Shown: one piece after another, positions 33,571-42,222 of the stretch
Position numbering within the stretch: the first letter of the stretch is position 1
Layout: the number at the start of each line of letters is the position of its first letter
Assembly (NCBI GenBank): GCA_949287835.1
Contig: CASEHV010000013.1
Coordinates: 1 to 64,000 of the forward strand
Length of the DNA stretch: 64,000 nt
Direction of reading: 5' to 3'
From: an uncultured Helicobacter sp.
GTDB taxonomy: Bacteria > Campylobacterota > Campylobacteria > Campylobacterales > Helicobacteraceae
Notes under the pieces: model-generated
Told to the model about the DNA's origin: nothing
Databases searched by the model: none
The model's input: the letters and a program-made list of their open reading frames with translations, nothing else
Program-made: the position numbers and the translations under genes

Positions 33571-34345
33571 TACCTGCTCCTTGTAGTAGTTCTTTAGTAC
33601 TTTGGCTAAGTATTGGTACTAGATTATTAGAATCTAGATTCTCATTTATAATATTAACAAAATGGCTTCCAACCACGACTCCATATACCTTTCCTAGCAG
33701 GGCAGATATTTGATTTTTATGATTTATCCCAAAGCCTACCATGATTTTCTTTCCCTCCATGGCACATATTTTTGAGACATTCTCTATATATGCTAATAAT
33801 CCGTCATTAATCTCTGTGCTAGAGCCAGTCAGACCGCTACGTGCCACTACATACACAAAGGGGCTATTCGTATTTGAGGCTATCTCTTTAATGCGGGAAT
33901 CTTTGCTAAAAGGTGCTATCAACTCTATGAAATAAATCTCATGTTTTAGGCATTCCTCTCGCAGTCCCAAGTCATTCTCACCATAGACAAAGTCAGGGGC
34001 GATTAGCCCGTATGCCCCGCTTTCTTTTAGCCTTTTGATGAAATCCTTGATTCCATACTTAAAGATAATATTAGCATACGTCATTGCTAGGATATGGCGT
34101 GAGGTATTCTCTGCTAGTTTCTCTATAATGGTAAAGCCCTGCTTTGTGGTAAAGCCGTGCTTGATACTATAATCACTTGCATCTTGTATGAGATTCCCGT
34201 CTGCATTACCGTCAGAGAAAGGGAACTGCACCTCTAGGAAATTTGCCCCGCCTTTTAGTATCCCAGAGCCTGCCTGCAAACATGCCTGAATGCTAGGATA
34301 CCCCGCTATGATATGTCCCATTAACTCTATTTGTTTGGTTTTCAT
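33560..34345 (-). CDS. trpA: Orphan, divergent tryptophan synthase alpha-like protein
   Basis: ATG 34345 is preceded by AGGA at good spacing; upstream in-frame codons lack one. The TIM-barrel pattern of TrpA is kept: FLEVQFPFSDGNADGN with Glu38 and Asp49 at the catalytic positions, YANIIFKYGI, YVVARSGLTGSS and VGFGINHKNQ. The sequence between the catalytic residues is unusual (the family has ELGxPFSDPxADGP). No trpB or other trp gene is in the window. It may be a stand-alone indole-releasing lyase or the alpha subunit of a dispersed pathway. The 3' end overlaps metB. Confidence 0.75.
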   Translation of the reverse strand: MKTKQIELMGHIIAGYPSIQACLQAGSGILKGGANFLEVQFPFSDGNADGNLIQDASDYSIKHGFTTKQGFTIIEKLAENTSRHILAMTYANIIFKYGIKDFIKRLKESGAYGLIAPDFVYGENDLGLREECLKHEIYFIELIAPFSKDSRIKEIASNTNSPFVYVVARSGLTGSSTEINDGLLAYIENVSKICAMEGKKIMVGFGINHKNQISALLGKVYGVVVGSHFVNIINENLDSNNLVPILSQSTKELLQGAGNEA

Positions 34346-34456
34346 GATAGTCCTAGAATCTGAATGCTTGATTATATCCAAAACCTCGTTAAATATTAAT
34401 CTCACACTTAGTTTCAATTTCATAATATAATTTGACAATTTCTATTGAGGTTTGCT

Positions 34457-35320
34457 ATGAGATTGCCATTTAATCCACTGCTATTATTAGCATTGATGTC
34501 GGAGTGTTTTTTAATCTATGCTAGTGTGCTAGTGAAGGTTATAGAAATGCCGCCTATTAATATTGCTTTTTATAGAATCATCATAGCACTCCCATTTTTT
34601 TTAGTTATCGCAAATGCTAGTAAAAATGTATTTAGATTCCCTATTAAAGATATGTTTTTAATGATTTTTGCAGGCGTGTTTTTCTCCCTTGATTTATTAT
34701 TTTTTAATATGGCATTGCGAAATACAAGTGTGGCAAATGTGAATCTCATGGGTTCTCTTGCATGTTTTATTTTAGTGCCGATTGGAATCATTTTTTTCAA
34801 AGAGAGTGTAAAAAAAAGTTTTTTTGTAGGTGCAGTAGTGGCGGCGTTTGGCGTTTTTACCCTTGTAAATGGTAGAGGGAGTGAGAGCGTGGCTAGTTTT
34901 TATGGAGATTTTCTAGCATTTCTTAGCGTTGTTTGCTATGCCTTTTTTCTTAGTATTGTATATGGGCTAAGAAAAAAATATAACACTATGGAGATTATGT
35001 TTTTTGCATGTATTGGCTCTAGCATTTCGCTTTATATCTTTGCGTATATCATCGAGGGGGTTGTATTGCCAAATGGTTTTAAGGAATGGCTGGTAGTCTG
35101 TGGCATATCATTTTTTGGGCAAATTGTGGGGCAGGGATTATTTAACTATGTCTTAGGCAAGGTAAATATACAAACATCATCTTTGTTATTATTATTTTCG
35201 CCTGTTATTGCTGCTATTATGGGGTTTTTTATACTAGGAGAGAAATTAGGCATTTTTGAGATTCTAGGAATCTTCATTATAATATTAGGCGTGTATTTCG
35301 CAAAAAGGGAATCACATTGA
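34457..35320 (+). CDS. EamA/DMT-superfamily transporter
   Basis: ATG 34457 is placed six bases after TGAGG. The protein has ten predicted membrane helices in two EamA repeats, with the usual glycine-rich ends (LGEKLGIFEILGIFIIILG). Such transporters export amino acids or other metabolites across the inner membrane; the substrate is unknown. Its TGA overlaps the TTG start of hypD, so the two genes are coupled. Confidence 0.85.
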   Translation: MRLPFNPLLLLALMSECFLIYASVLVKVIEMPPINIAFYRIIIALPFFLVIANASKNVFRFPIKDMFLMIFAGVFFSLDLLFFNMALRNTSVANVNLMGSLACFILVPIGIIFFKESVKKSFFVGAVVAAFGVFTLVNGRGSESVASFYGDFLAFLSVVCYAFFLSIVYGLRKKYNTMEIMFFACIGSSISLYIFAYIIEGVVLPNGFKEWLVVCGISFFGQIVGQGLFNYVLGKVNIQTSSLLLLFSPVIAAIMGFFILGEKLGIFEILGIFIIILGVYFAKRESH

Positions 35321-36423
35321 ATACATTAGATTTTATTACACCATACAGGGATAAAGATAGTATAAAGGCACTTAGTGCAAAGATTAATCAATTATCGCAT
35401 AAATTAGAATCTCCTCTATACATTATGGAGGTCTGCGGTGGACATACTCATACACTTATGAAATATGCACTTAAGAATCTCATAGATTCTACATTTATAA
35501 ACTTTATACACGGTCCGGGCTGTCCTGTCTGCATTATGCCAAAATCCCGCATTACACAAGCATATCAATTAGCCATGTTAGAGAATGTGATTTTGGTAAC
35601 ACTTGGCGATATGATAAAAGTGCCGGGTGAATTTGGGAATCTAGCTAATGCACGTTCTAGGGGTGCTGATGTTAGATTCGTGTATTCGCCACTTGATTGT
35701 TTGCAGATAGCAAGAGAGAATCCGCATAAGAAAATTGTGTATTTTGCCATTGGCTTTGAGACGACTACGCCTATGAGTGCAGCTTTACTACAAAGGGTGA
35801 TAGATGAGGGCATTACAAATTTATATTTCCATATCAATCATGTTTTAGTTCCCCCGCCTGTTAGAGAAATACTAAAGGATAGTAGGGCTAGAGTAAATGC
35901 ACTAATAGCACCATCGCATGTTAGTGTTATTAGCGGTTCTAGGATTTATGAGAGTTTATGTGAGGATTTTAAGATTCCCATTGTGATTAGCGGATTTGAG
36001 CCTGTGGATATGCTAGATAGCATTCTTAGAATCATCTCCCAAAAGCTAGAAGCTAAATATTATGTTAGTACTCAGTATTCGCGCGTGGTAACAAAAGATG
36101 GCAATATAAAAGCACGCAATCTTATCAATAAATATTTTGAGATAGCACCTAGCTTTACATGGCGAGGGCTAGGCGACATTCCTAACTCATCTTTGAGATT
36201 AAAGGAGGAGTTTAGCAGGTATGACGCTAGTTTGCATTTTGAGATTCCATACATAGAATCAAAAGAGAATAAAAACTGCCTTTGTGGCGAAATTTTAAAG
36301 GGTCTAGCGCAACCTCGTGATTGCAGGGTTTTTGGCAAGGCATGCACACCGCAAAAGCCACTTGGTAGTTGTATGGTTAGCAGTGAGGGTGCCTGTGCTG
36401 CGTATTATAAATATGGCGCTTAA
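35317..36423 (+). CDS. hypD: Hydrogenase maturation protein HypD
   Basis: HypD holds the Fe(CN)2CO unit while the nickel-iron hydrogenase active site is assembled together with HypC. The product shows VCGGHTHTLMK, GPGCPVCIMP, GFETTTPMSA, and C-terminal cysteines for the [4Fe-4S] cluster (CLCGEILKG, CRVFGKACTP). The start is TTG, overlapping the TGA of the transporter gene; AGGGA precedes it by a few bases. hypC, hypE and hypA are not adjacent. Confidence 0.93.
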   Translation: MNTLDFITPYRDKDSIKALSAKINQLSHKLESPLYIMEVCGGHTHTLMKYALKNLIDSTFINFIHGPGCPVCIMPKSRITQAYQLAMLENVILVTLGDMIKVPGEFGNLANARSRGADVRFVYSPLDCLQIARENPHKKIVYFAIGFETTTPMSAALLQRVIDEGITNLYFHINHVLVPPPVREILKDSRARVNALIAPSHVSVISGSRIYESLCEDFKIPIVISGFEPVDMLDSILRIISQKLEAKYYVSTQYSRVVTKDGNIKARNLINKYFEIAPSFTWRGLGDIPNSSLRLKEEFSRYDASLHFEIPYIESKENKNCLCGEILKGLAQPRDCRVFGKACTPQKPLGSCMVSSEGACAAYYKYGA

Positions 36424-36558
36424 GTTAGAGTGCCTATTGATAGCGTGTAATGGATTTTTTTGCTCTTTAAAAAGCATACTAGTTTAAAGATACATCTTAT
36501 CCTTTTTGTTATTTAACTTAGTTAGGAATATCTTTAATCAAGATTAATTTTTAAACTC

Positions 36559-37797
36559 TTAATTCATATACTCACTCTTTAAATGCTCTATACGTGCTAT
36601 ATTTGCTGCAATCTCATATCGTGCGGTTATTAATTGACTTTTTGCATTTGTGAGTAATAATTCTGCATTTAATAATTCTATGTAGTTTGCTATATTTTGC
36701 TGGTAGCGATTATTAACTATTCTATAATTTTCCTCAGCTTGGGTTAGTGCGAGTTTTGCTAGGTTTAGCTGCTCTTTTGAGACTTTCAGATTATTTAGGA
36801 GATTTTCTAACTGTGTATCTATGTCTTTTTGTAAATCACTCAACTCAGAGTTTAGCGAAAGGAATAATGCTCTTTTGCTTTGGGAATCAAAAAATGCTTT
36901 GTAGCCATTAAAAATATTCCAAGTAACATCAAAACGTATCTGTGATTGCAATCCTGTGTTGATAATGGAAGTATCCGCCCCAGTTACATACCAGAATTTC
37001 GAAGCACTTATATCTATGCTAGGATAGTAGAGAGAATTTGCTATTTTTCTATCAAGCGTATTTTTTGCTAATGATAATTTTATGGCTTGTATATTCAAAT
37101 TATTATTATATATTTGATTTAATAACTGCATTTTATCAAAATTTATATCCTCATCTACTAGCACATCATCTAGCTCATCTGCATTAAAAAGCACTCCACT
37201 AAGCTTTTGCAAAATATCTAGGTTGTAGGCTAACTCTATCTGCACACGGCTAAGGTCTATTTTCGCATTTGCCAGATTTACCTCCACACTTAGCACAGCA
37301 CTTTTATCACTTATGCCATGCACATAAAACTGCGTTGCTTGTGCTTGCTGGATTTCTAGCAGTTTTATGGAATCTTTTGCAATTTTTAGAGATTCTTTAT
37401 TTTCTAGTATTTTTATATATGTTAGTTTTGTGCTTAGGGCTATGTCATTTTTACTTATGTTTAAATCATTTTTGGCAACATCTACATCTAATTTTAGTTT
37501 TTTATAGCTATTAAAATCCGATAGTCCCCGAAAGAGATTTAGATTTCCTGTTACATTAAATGTATTTGATGAAAATGATGGACTATTCTGTGGCGAACGA
37601 TAATTATATGTGTATCCAACAGTTGCACTAGGAGCAAAGAGATAATATCCCCCCCTTTTATTTGCAATGGCAGATTCTACAATATGTCTTTTGCTTTCTA
37701 GCTGATAAGTGTTATTTAAAGATAGTTTAACGACATCATTAATGCCAATGGCAAAAAGTGTATGAAATAAACAGCATGTAAGAATTAGAAATCTCAT
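36559..37797 (-). CDS. TolC-family outer-membrane protein
   Basis: A signal peptide (MRFLILTCCLFHTLFA) is followed by two long helical/strand repeats characteristic of TolC-like export channels: GGYYLFAPSATVGYTYNYR, LNLFRGLSDFNSY, and the second-half equivalent FDVTWNIFNGYKAF. It forms the outer-membrane exit duct of efflux or type I export systems. No membrane-fusion or pump gene is near. Its start overlaps the plsY stop by four bases. Confidence 0.85.
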   Translation of the reverse strand: MRFLILTCCLFHTLFAIGINDVVKLSLNNTYQLESKRHIVESAIANKRGGYYLFAPSATVGYTYNYRSPQNSPSFSSNTFNVTGNLNLFRGLSDFNSYKKLKLDVDVAKNDLNISKNDIALSTKLTYIKILENKESLKIAKDSIKLLEIQQAQATQFYVHGISDKSAVLSVEVNLANAKIDLSRVQIELAYNLDILQKLSGVLFNADELDDVLVDEDINFDKMQLLNQIYNNNLNIQAIKLSLAKNTLDRKIANSLYYPSIDISASKFWYVTGADTSIINTGLQSQIRFDVTWNIFNGYKAFFDSQSKRALFLSLNSELSDLQKDIDTQLENLLNNLKVSKEQLNLAKLALTQAEENYRIVNNRYQQNIANYIELLNAELLLTNAKSQLITARYEIAANIARIEHLKSEYMN

Positions 37798-38474
37798 TGT
37801 GTGCTTTGTTGATTAAATTTTCCCTCTTCTCTTTTTATCAATCTTTTAATATTATCTAAATGTGTATTGATGATAATAATAGCTATGATGATAAGAGGGG
37901 AGTGGGAATCTATCTGAGATATTATATTTATGGATTCTGGTAGTGGAGCGATATTTGGTACAATAAAGGTTAGAATAATCCCGCTTAATACGCCAAGCAA
38001 TGACGATAGCGATGAGATGTTAAACACCCTGCCAACTACATACCATACCAAAAGACCAAGACAGCATTCAATGGGTATTAATAATATAACGCTTCCCATA
38101 GCGGTAGATACACCCTTGCCACCTTGAAATCCCAAAAACGGACTATAACAATGCCCTATGATAGATAAAATCGCGATGAGATATTGCGTCTCAAAGGATA
38201 ATCCTGCAAATTTTGCTACTAGCACTACAAATAACCCCTTTAGTGCATCAAGCACTAGGGTAGATATAGCAAAGAATTTAGCCTTTTTCTCATCTATATC
38301 TTTGAATGCACGATATACATTTGTTGCACCTGTGCTACCAGAGCCTAGCTTCATAATATTTTTATTTGCAAAAATCTTTACTATCAATGCACCAAAGGGG
38401 ATTGCCCCAACAAGATATGCTATTATGTAAAAAATGACATTGATATTTGACAAAATCTCAGCGATGATATTCAA
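37794..38474 (-). CDS. plsY: Glycerol-3-phosphate acyltransferase PlsY
   Basis: An inner-membrane protein with about five helices and the three family motifs: GSGSTGATNVYRAF, GHCYSPFLGFQGGKGVSTAMG and a late glycine-rich cytoplasmic loop. It transfers acyl groups from acyl-phosphate to glycerol-3-phosphate, the first step of phospholipid synthesis. Length 226 is normal. Confidence 0.93.
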   Translation of the reverse strand: MNIIAEILSNINVIFYIIAYLVGAIPFGALIVKIFANKNIMKLGSGSTGATNVYRAFKDIDEKKAKFFAISTLVLDALKGLFVVLVAKFAGLSFETQYLIAILSIIGHCYSPFLGFQGGKGVSTAMGSVILLIPIECCLGLLVWYVVGRVFNISSLSSLLGVLSGIILTFIVPNIAPLPESINIISQIDSHSPLIIIAIIIINTHLDNIKRLIKREEGKFNQQSTQ

Positions 38475-38506
38475 TATGATTCTCCATAGAAAATATATCT
38501 TTGTAT

Positions 38507-38512
38507 TATAAT
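38507..38512 (+). promoter_or_regulatory. -10 element of the Crp-type regulator gene
   Basis: TATAAT 29 bases before the ATG at 38541, in AT-rich DNA between divergent plsY and the regulator gene. Confidence 0.45.
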
Positions 38513-38540
38513 TGATGAATTTAAATAGCGAGGGATATAG

Positions 38541-39092
38541 ATGGATTCAATGATAGAGAATGCTAGGATACGTACGTATAATAGTGGCGAGATTGTTTTC
38601 ATGGAGGGCGAGATTCCAACGCATTTTTTCTTTCTGTTAGAGGGAAATGTGCGTGTCTATACAAATGGCAATAATTTTGAGGAAAAGACTATACATGTTT
38701 TTACGCAAAGCGGATTCATCGCAGAAATGCCGACTTTAAAGCAGATTCCATATCCTGCTAGTGCGATATGTCAAGAGAGAAGCAAAATCGCATCTGTGGA
38801 ATATAGCCATTTCAAGGAAAACTTAGTTAATACAGAGTTCTGTCTATCGCTTATTGAATCATTGTTAAATAAAATTACAATTTTAGAGAATTATATAAAG
38901 AAAATGGAGCAACCATTAGAGACTAGATTCCTAAACTTCTTACAAAACAACAAACATATACTACATAATTTAACGCAAAGAGAGATTGCAAAAACACTAA
39001 ACACAACGCCAGAATCTATATCTAGGATTCTAAAGAAACTAAAGCAAAAGGGCAGGGTAGAGGTCAAAATGGGTAAGATTATTATGAAATAA
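38541..39092 (+). CDS. Crp/Fnr-family transcription regulator
   Basis: An N-terminal cyclic-nucleotide-type beta roll (YNSGEIVFMEGEIPTHFFFLLEGNVRVY) is joined by a dimer helix to a winged helix (TQREIAKTLNTTPESISRILKKLKQKGR). The N-terminal cysteine set of Fnr is absent, so it does not carry an oxygen-sensing Fe-S cluster of that type. The effector is unknown. The gene stands alone, with a 375-base gap to the next gene, which it might control. Confidence 0.88.
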   Translation: MDSMIENARIRTYNSGEIVFMEGEIPTHFFFLLEGNVRVYTNGNNFEEKTIHVFTQSGFIAEMPTLKQIPYPASAICQERSKIASVEYSHFKENLVNTEFCLSLIESLLNKITILENYIKKMEQPLETRFLNFLQNNKHILHNLTQREIAKTLNTTPESISRILKKLKQKGRVEVKMGKIIMK

Positions 39093-39467
39093 CATTCTTT
39101 TTGTAACTATGAATCTTTCATATATGATTTAATATGTGTAATATTTTTACATAATGAAAAATAACTTTATACAATCACCAAATTATCATATTCTATATTT
39201 TTATTTATAATTATTTGGATTCAAAACATGTGTTTTACATTCCTGCATAAAAAATATGTAAGAATTGCATTTTATATCATAAATATATGGAATCAATCCA
39301 CAGAGGTTATACACGATATGTAACAAGTTTTTAAAAATTTGCTTTATAAAATGTGAATTTTTGATATTTCTTATATATTGCAGATTATACTACTACTTTA
39401 AACTTTATGATTTTGACTATTTAATGTTAGGCATTTTTATGCTACGTGGTTTTCACAGGAGGAAATT
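39093..39467. other. AT-rich intergenic stretch before the DUF5718 gene
   Basis: It has no reading frame. The last 60 bases hold a possible -35 (TTGACT at 39413-39418), a loose -10 (TATGCT at 39439-39444) and a strong AGGAGG just before the ATG. The rest is very AT-rich with no clear hairpin. Its length suggests a long leader or several regulatory sites. Confidence 0.45.
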
Positions 39468-40292
39468 ATGAAAGAATTTTTAGGTTTTGGTGTTGCGGGT
39501 AATTTTGCAAACCACTTAGAACAAGCTGGTGAAGCTAATGATTTTGCCAACGTAGCAAGCGATGAGGAAGGTGCGCCAAAGGGTATTTTCCCTTTTTATA
39601 TTCCAAAAGATAATACATTTCTTGGCAGATATTGTTTTGATAATAAGAAAATTATTCTGCCCGATGATACTTCTCTAAAGGCACAAGCAGAGCCAGAGAT
39701 TGGTCTTGAGTGCGAAGTTGTCTATGAGAATAATCTTGTAAAAGATTTGATTCCGAAGTTTTTTATGGCATTTGATGATGCTTCTATACGGAATGATAAA
39801 AGTGCGGTTAAGCTAAGTCAGAAGAAAAACTTTTCATGTGCTTCTAAGGGTTGTGGATTTAAGATTGCGATAGATAAATTCGAGCATGGTGGCATTTGCG
39901 ATAATTATTCCCTAACATCTTTTCTTTTGGTAGATGGCAAGGCATATCAATATGGTGATAACGCCAAACTAACAAATTATAGTTATTTTTATGGAAAGCT
40001 AATAAATTGGCTTATCAAAAAGCTAAATACACAAGAAGACCATGCGGTGCTAGAGAATATAGGAGATATTCTTAAGAGGGCTAACTATCCTAAAAATATC
40101 ATTGTAGCCATAGGTGCTACGAGTTATACAGAGTTTGCAGAAAGCAGATTCTTGCAAGAAGGAGATGAGGTTTGCGTTGTTACATATAATCACAATATAT
40201 ATAGCAATGAGCAGATAAAATCTTTGCTAGAGCAGGGTGTGGTGGGAATCAAGGAGGGTTCTATCATAAGACAGGAAGTGATTAGAATCTAA
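39468..40292 (+). CDS. DUF5718-family protein
   Basis: The start MKEFLGFGVAGNFANHLEQA followed by GAPKGIFPFYIP is the signature of DUF5718, a family found mostly in Campylobacterota and of unknown function. The product is soluble, 274 residues, has a CASKGCGF motif and a repeated aromatic pattern (TNYSYFYGKLINW). AGGAGG gives it one of the best ribosome binding sites in the window, so it is probably well expressed. It stands alone between a long AT-rich leader and a repeat-filled intergenic stretch. The fold resembles no enzyme I can name with confidence. Confidence 0.75.
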   Translation: MKEFLGFGVAGNFANHLEQAGEANDFANVASDEEGAPKGIFPFYIPKDNTFLGRYCFDNKKIILPDDTSLKAQAEPEIGLECEVVYENNLVKDLIPKFFMAFDDASIRNDKSAVKLSQKKNFSCASKGCGFKIAIDKFEHGGICDNYSLTSFLLVDGKAYQYGDNAKLTNYSYFYGKLINWLIKKLNTQEDHAVLENIGDILKRANYPKNIIVAIGATSYTEFAESRFLQEGDEVCVVTYNHNIYSNEQIKSLLEQGVVGIKEGSIIRQEVIRI

Positions 40293-40366
40293 AAATTAAT
40301 TTCCTTGTGTTTTATGAACGCTAACACACAAAATCCTCTATCATCTTACTTAAGTGAGGAATGTTT

Positions 40367-40500
40367 GAATCTAGATTCTATAAATTTTCGTCATTCTGAG
40401 ACGAAGTCGAAGAATCTATATTCCAAAAAGATGTCTGTGGTTTACGTCCTCAACATGACATTTGTGCCATGTCTTACCGCATGTGAAGAATCTAGATTCC
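40367..40500. repeat. ~130-bp direct repeat, partner at 40729-40859
   Basis: Both copies run from GAATCT(A/G)GATTC through an A-type unit with inner stem GAC/GTC, ATATTCCAAAAAGATGT, an inverted B-type unit, CATGTCTTACCGCATGTG and AAGAATCTAGATTC. They differ mainly in the inner part of the B unit, where TCTGTGGTTTACGTCC in one copy stands for TTTCGCTTTCGC in the other. Confidence 0.85.
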
Positions 40501-40630
40501 ACGTAGATATTTCGTTGCCACTCAACATGACTAAGTATATGTTTTAGATTCCTATGTCATGTTGAGTGAGTTTAAAGAATCTTTGCCATGCGTCATTCTG
40601 AGCCAAAGGCGAAGAATGACGGAAATACAT

Positions 40631-40692
40631 GTCATGTTGAGCGTTTAGCGAAACATCTCTTAGAGATTCTTCGGCTAACACCTCAGAATGAC
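40631..40692. repeat. Composite two-hairpin element (second full copy)
   Basis: Forward B unit, CTC-TTA-GAG linker and inverted A unit with ends GTCAT and ATGAC. The B half is identical to that at 5281-5308; the A half has a different inner stem (GTGTTAGCC class in place of GC/GC). Confidence 0.85.
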
Positions 40693-41091
40693 GGCTTATA
40701 GATTCTTCGCTACGCTCAGAATGACTGAGAATCTGGATTCTATAAATTTTCGTCATTCTGAGACGAAGTCCAAGAATCTATATTCCAAAAAGATGTTTCG
40801 CTTTCGCTCAACATGACATTTGCGTCATGTCTTACCGCATGTGAAGAATCTAGATTCTTATCATTCTAAATGAATATCTTTAGAATCTAAGAATTTCATA
40901 AAGATGTTTTTACTACGCTTTGACATGATGTTTTATATTATTCTTAGCATTAGGCGAAAAATCTTTTTTGAAATCTATGATTCTTTGTTATTCTGAGTGT
41001 AGCGAATAATCCATTATTGATTTCTTTTAAAAGATTTTAGTTTAGGGCAGTGTTTTATCTTGCTAATCGTTAAAAAATTATTTAGTTATGT

Positions 41092-41097
41092 TATAAT
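41092..41097 (+). promoter_or_regulatory. -10 element of the rpsP operon
   Basis: TATAAT lies 35 bases before the rpsP ATG, directly behind the repeat array. AGGAAG precedes the ATG. Confidence 0.55.
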
Positions 41098-41131
41098 TAC
41101 GATTTTTTAGAATCTAAAATAGGAAGTATAT

Positions 41132-41362
41132 ATGGCAACGGTTATAAGATTAACTAGAATGGGTAGAAAGAAAAAGCCTTTTTATAGAGTTGTAGTAACT
41201 GATTCAAGAAAGAAAAGAGACGGTGGCTGGATAGAATCCATAGGATACTACAATCCTGTTGCAAATCCCCCGGCAGTTAAAATAGACATGGATAGGCTAA
41301 ATTATTGGAAAGGCGTGGGTGCTAAAATGAGTGAGAGGGTTGCTGCATTAAGTAAGCAGTAG
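41132..41362 (+). CDS. rpsP: 30S ribosomal protein S16
   Basis: The product begins [22 protein letters not shown] and has [12 protein letters not shown], both typical of bS16, with the usual length of 76. It is the first gene of the conserved rpsP-KH-rimM cluster (trmD would normally follow but is absent here). Confidence 0.96.
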   Translation: MATVIRLTRMGRKKKPFYRVVVTDSRKKRDGGWIESIGYYNPVANPPAVKIDMDRLNYWKGVGAKMSERVAALSKQ

Positions 41363-41380
41363 TTATCATAGGTATATGGC

Positions 41381-41644
41381 ATGGTAGATGATAGACTTGA
41401 GATTCAAGATTTTTTAGAGCTATATATTAAAAAGATAGTAAAAAATCCAGATTACCTCCGCACTTCTGTGAGTGTAGGAGATAAAAGCGACTATGTTATA
41501 TCCATCGGTGTTCTTAGCGATGATGTGGGTCGTGTGATAGGCAGAGATGGAAAAATGGTTAGTGCTTTGAAAAATATTCTCTCTGCACATAAGGCTAAAA
41601 ATGGCTTGTCCTACGAGCTTTTTGTGTCTGCGATAGATAAATAA
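41381..41644 (+). CDS. khpA: KH-domain RNA-binding protein (KhpA type)
   Basis: An 87-residue protein with the KH signature GRVIGRDGKMVSALKNIL. It binds RNA and in many bacteria lies between rpsP and rimM, as here. The start lies 18 bases after rpsP. Confidence 0.9.
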   Translation: MVDDRLEIQDFLELYIKKIVKNPDYLRTSVSVGDKSDYVISIGVLSDDVGRVIGRDGKMVSALKNILSAHKAKNGLSYELFVSAIDK

Positions 41645-41652
41645 TTCATTTC

Positions 41653-42222
41653 ATGGATTTATTACACATATCTAGTAGTGATGTTGTTGCGGTTGGCTCA
41701 TTTGGTAAAAGCGTGGGGCTACATGGTGGAATCAAGATTTTTTTGCTAACAGATTTTCATGAGGTTTTATCACAGGGTGCAAGATTCTATTTAAAATATC
41801 ATTCCTCTCTTCATGACATTTTCCATATCTCTAGTAATGTAGAATCTGTTAGAGATATGTTTATACCATTTAGTTTGCGTTCATATAATCCACATTCATC
41901 TGTTGTTTATATAAATGAAATAACCCGCAGGGAGCATTCTGATTTAATGCGAAATATGAAATTTTATAGCACCATAGAGGAGAGTAGAAATCTTTGTGAA
42001 TTGCAAAAAGATGAGTTTTTCTTTTTTGACATTGTCGGTATGTCTGTGGTAGATGATGGAGAGATGATTGGAAATGTGAAAGATATTATGCAGATTGGAA
42101 ATGTTTATTATTTCATTCTTAGCGATAATTTTTACGTGCCGTATATAGATGAGTATGTTAGAAATATAGACTTGGATAGTAAGACAATCTTTACTACCAA
42201 CGCTATTTTGCTAAAAACCTAA
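41653..42222 (+). CDS. rimM: Ribosome maturation factor RimM
   Basis: The product has the N-terminal barrel start VAVGSFGKSVGLHGGIKIFL and a C-terminal PRC-barrel (FFFDIVGMSVVDDGEMIGNV). It helps to mature the 16S head region together with S19. Its length (189) is normal. The 3' end overlaps the convergent bioB stop by four bases, so trmD does not follow. Confidence 0.9.
   Translation: MDLLHISSSDVVAVGSFGKSVGLHGGIKIFLLTDFHEVLSQGARFYLKYHSSLHDIFHISSNVESVRDMFIPFSLRSYNPHSSVVYINEITRREHSDLMRNMKFYSTIEESRNLCELQKDEFFFFDIVGMSVVDDGEMIGNVKDIMQIGNVYYFILSDNFYVPYIDEYVRNIDLDSKTIFTTNAILLKT

Larger units (their letters stand above)
40293..41091. other. Intergenic hairpin-repeat array between DUF5718 gene and rpsP
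   Basis: About 800 bases with no credible gene. They hold at least eight units of the covarying hairpin family on both strands, a ~130-bp direct duplication and one composite element. Frames that stay open here do so only because the repeat is stop-free in four of six frames. Confidence 0.8.

Noticed and set aside
39300-39330. DnaA-box-like TTATACAC and TCCACA in the AT-rich gap before the DUF5718 gene
   Set aside because: Only imperfect matches, no cluster, and no dnaA, dnaN or GC-skew context, so an origin cannot be supported.
40305-40547. 80-residue plus-strand frame after the DUF5718 gene
   Set aside because: Its second half is repeat sequence, no ribosome binding site precedes it, and the composition is unlike neighbouring proteins.
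40544-40756. A 70-residue minus-strand frame of SERSEES and SLNAQHD peptides between DUF5718 and rpsP
   Set aside because: It consists only of hairpin repeats, which are stop-free in four of six frames; there is no ribosome binding site and no unique sequence.
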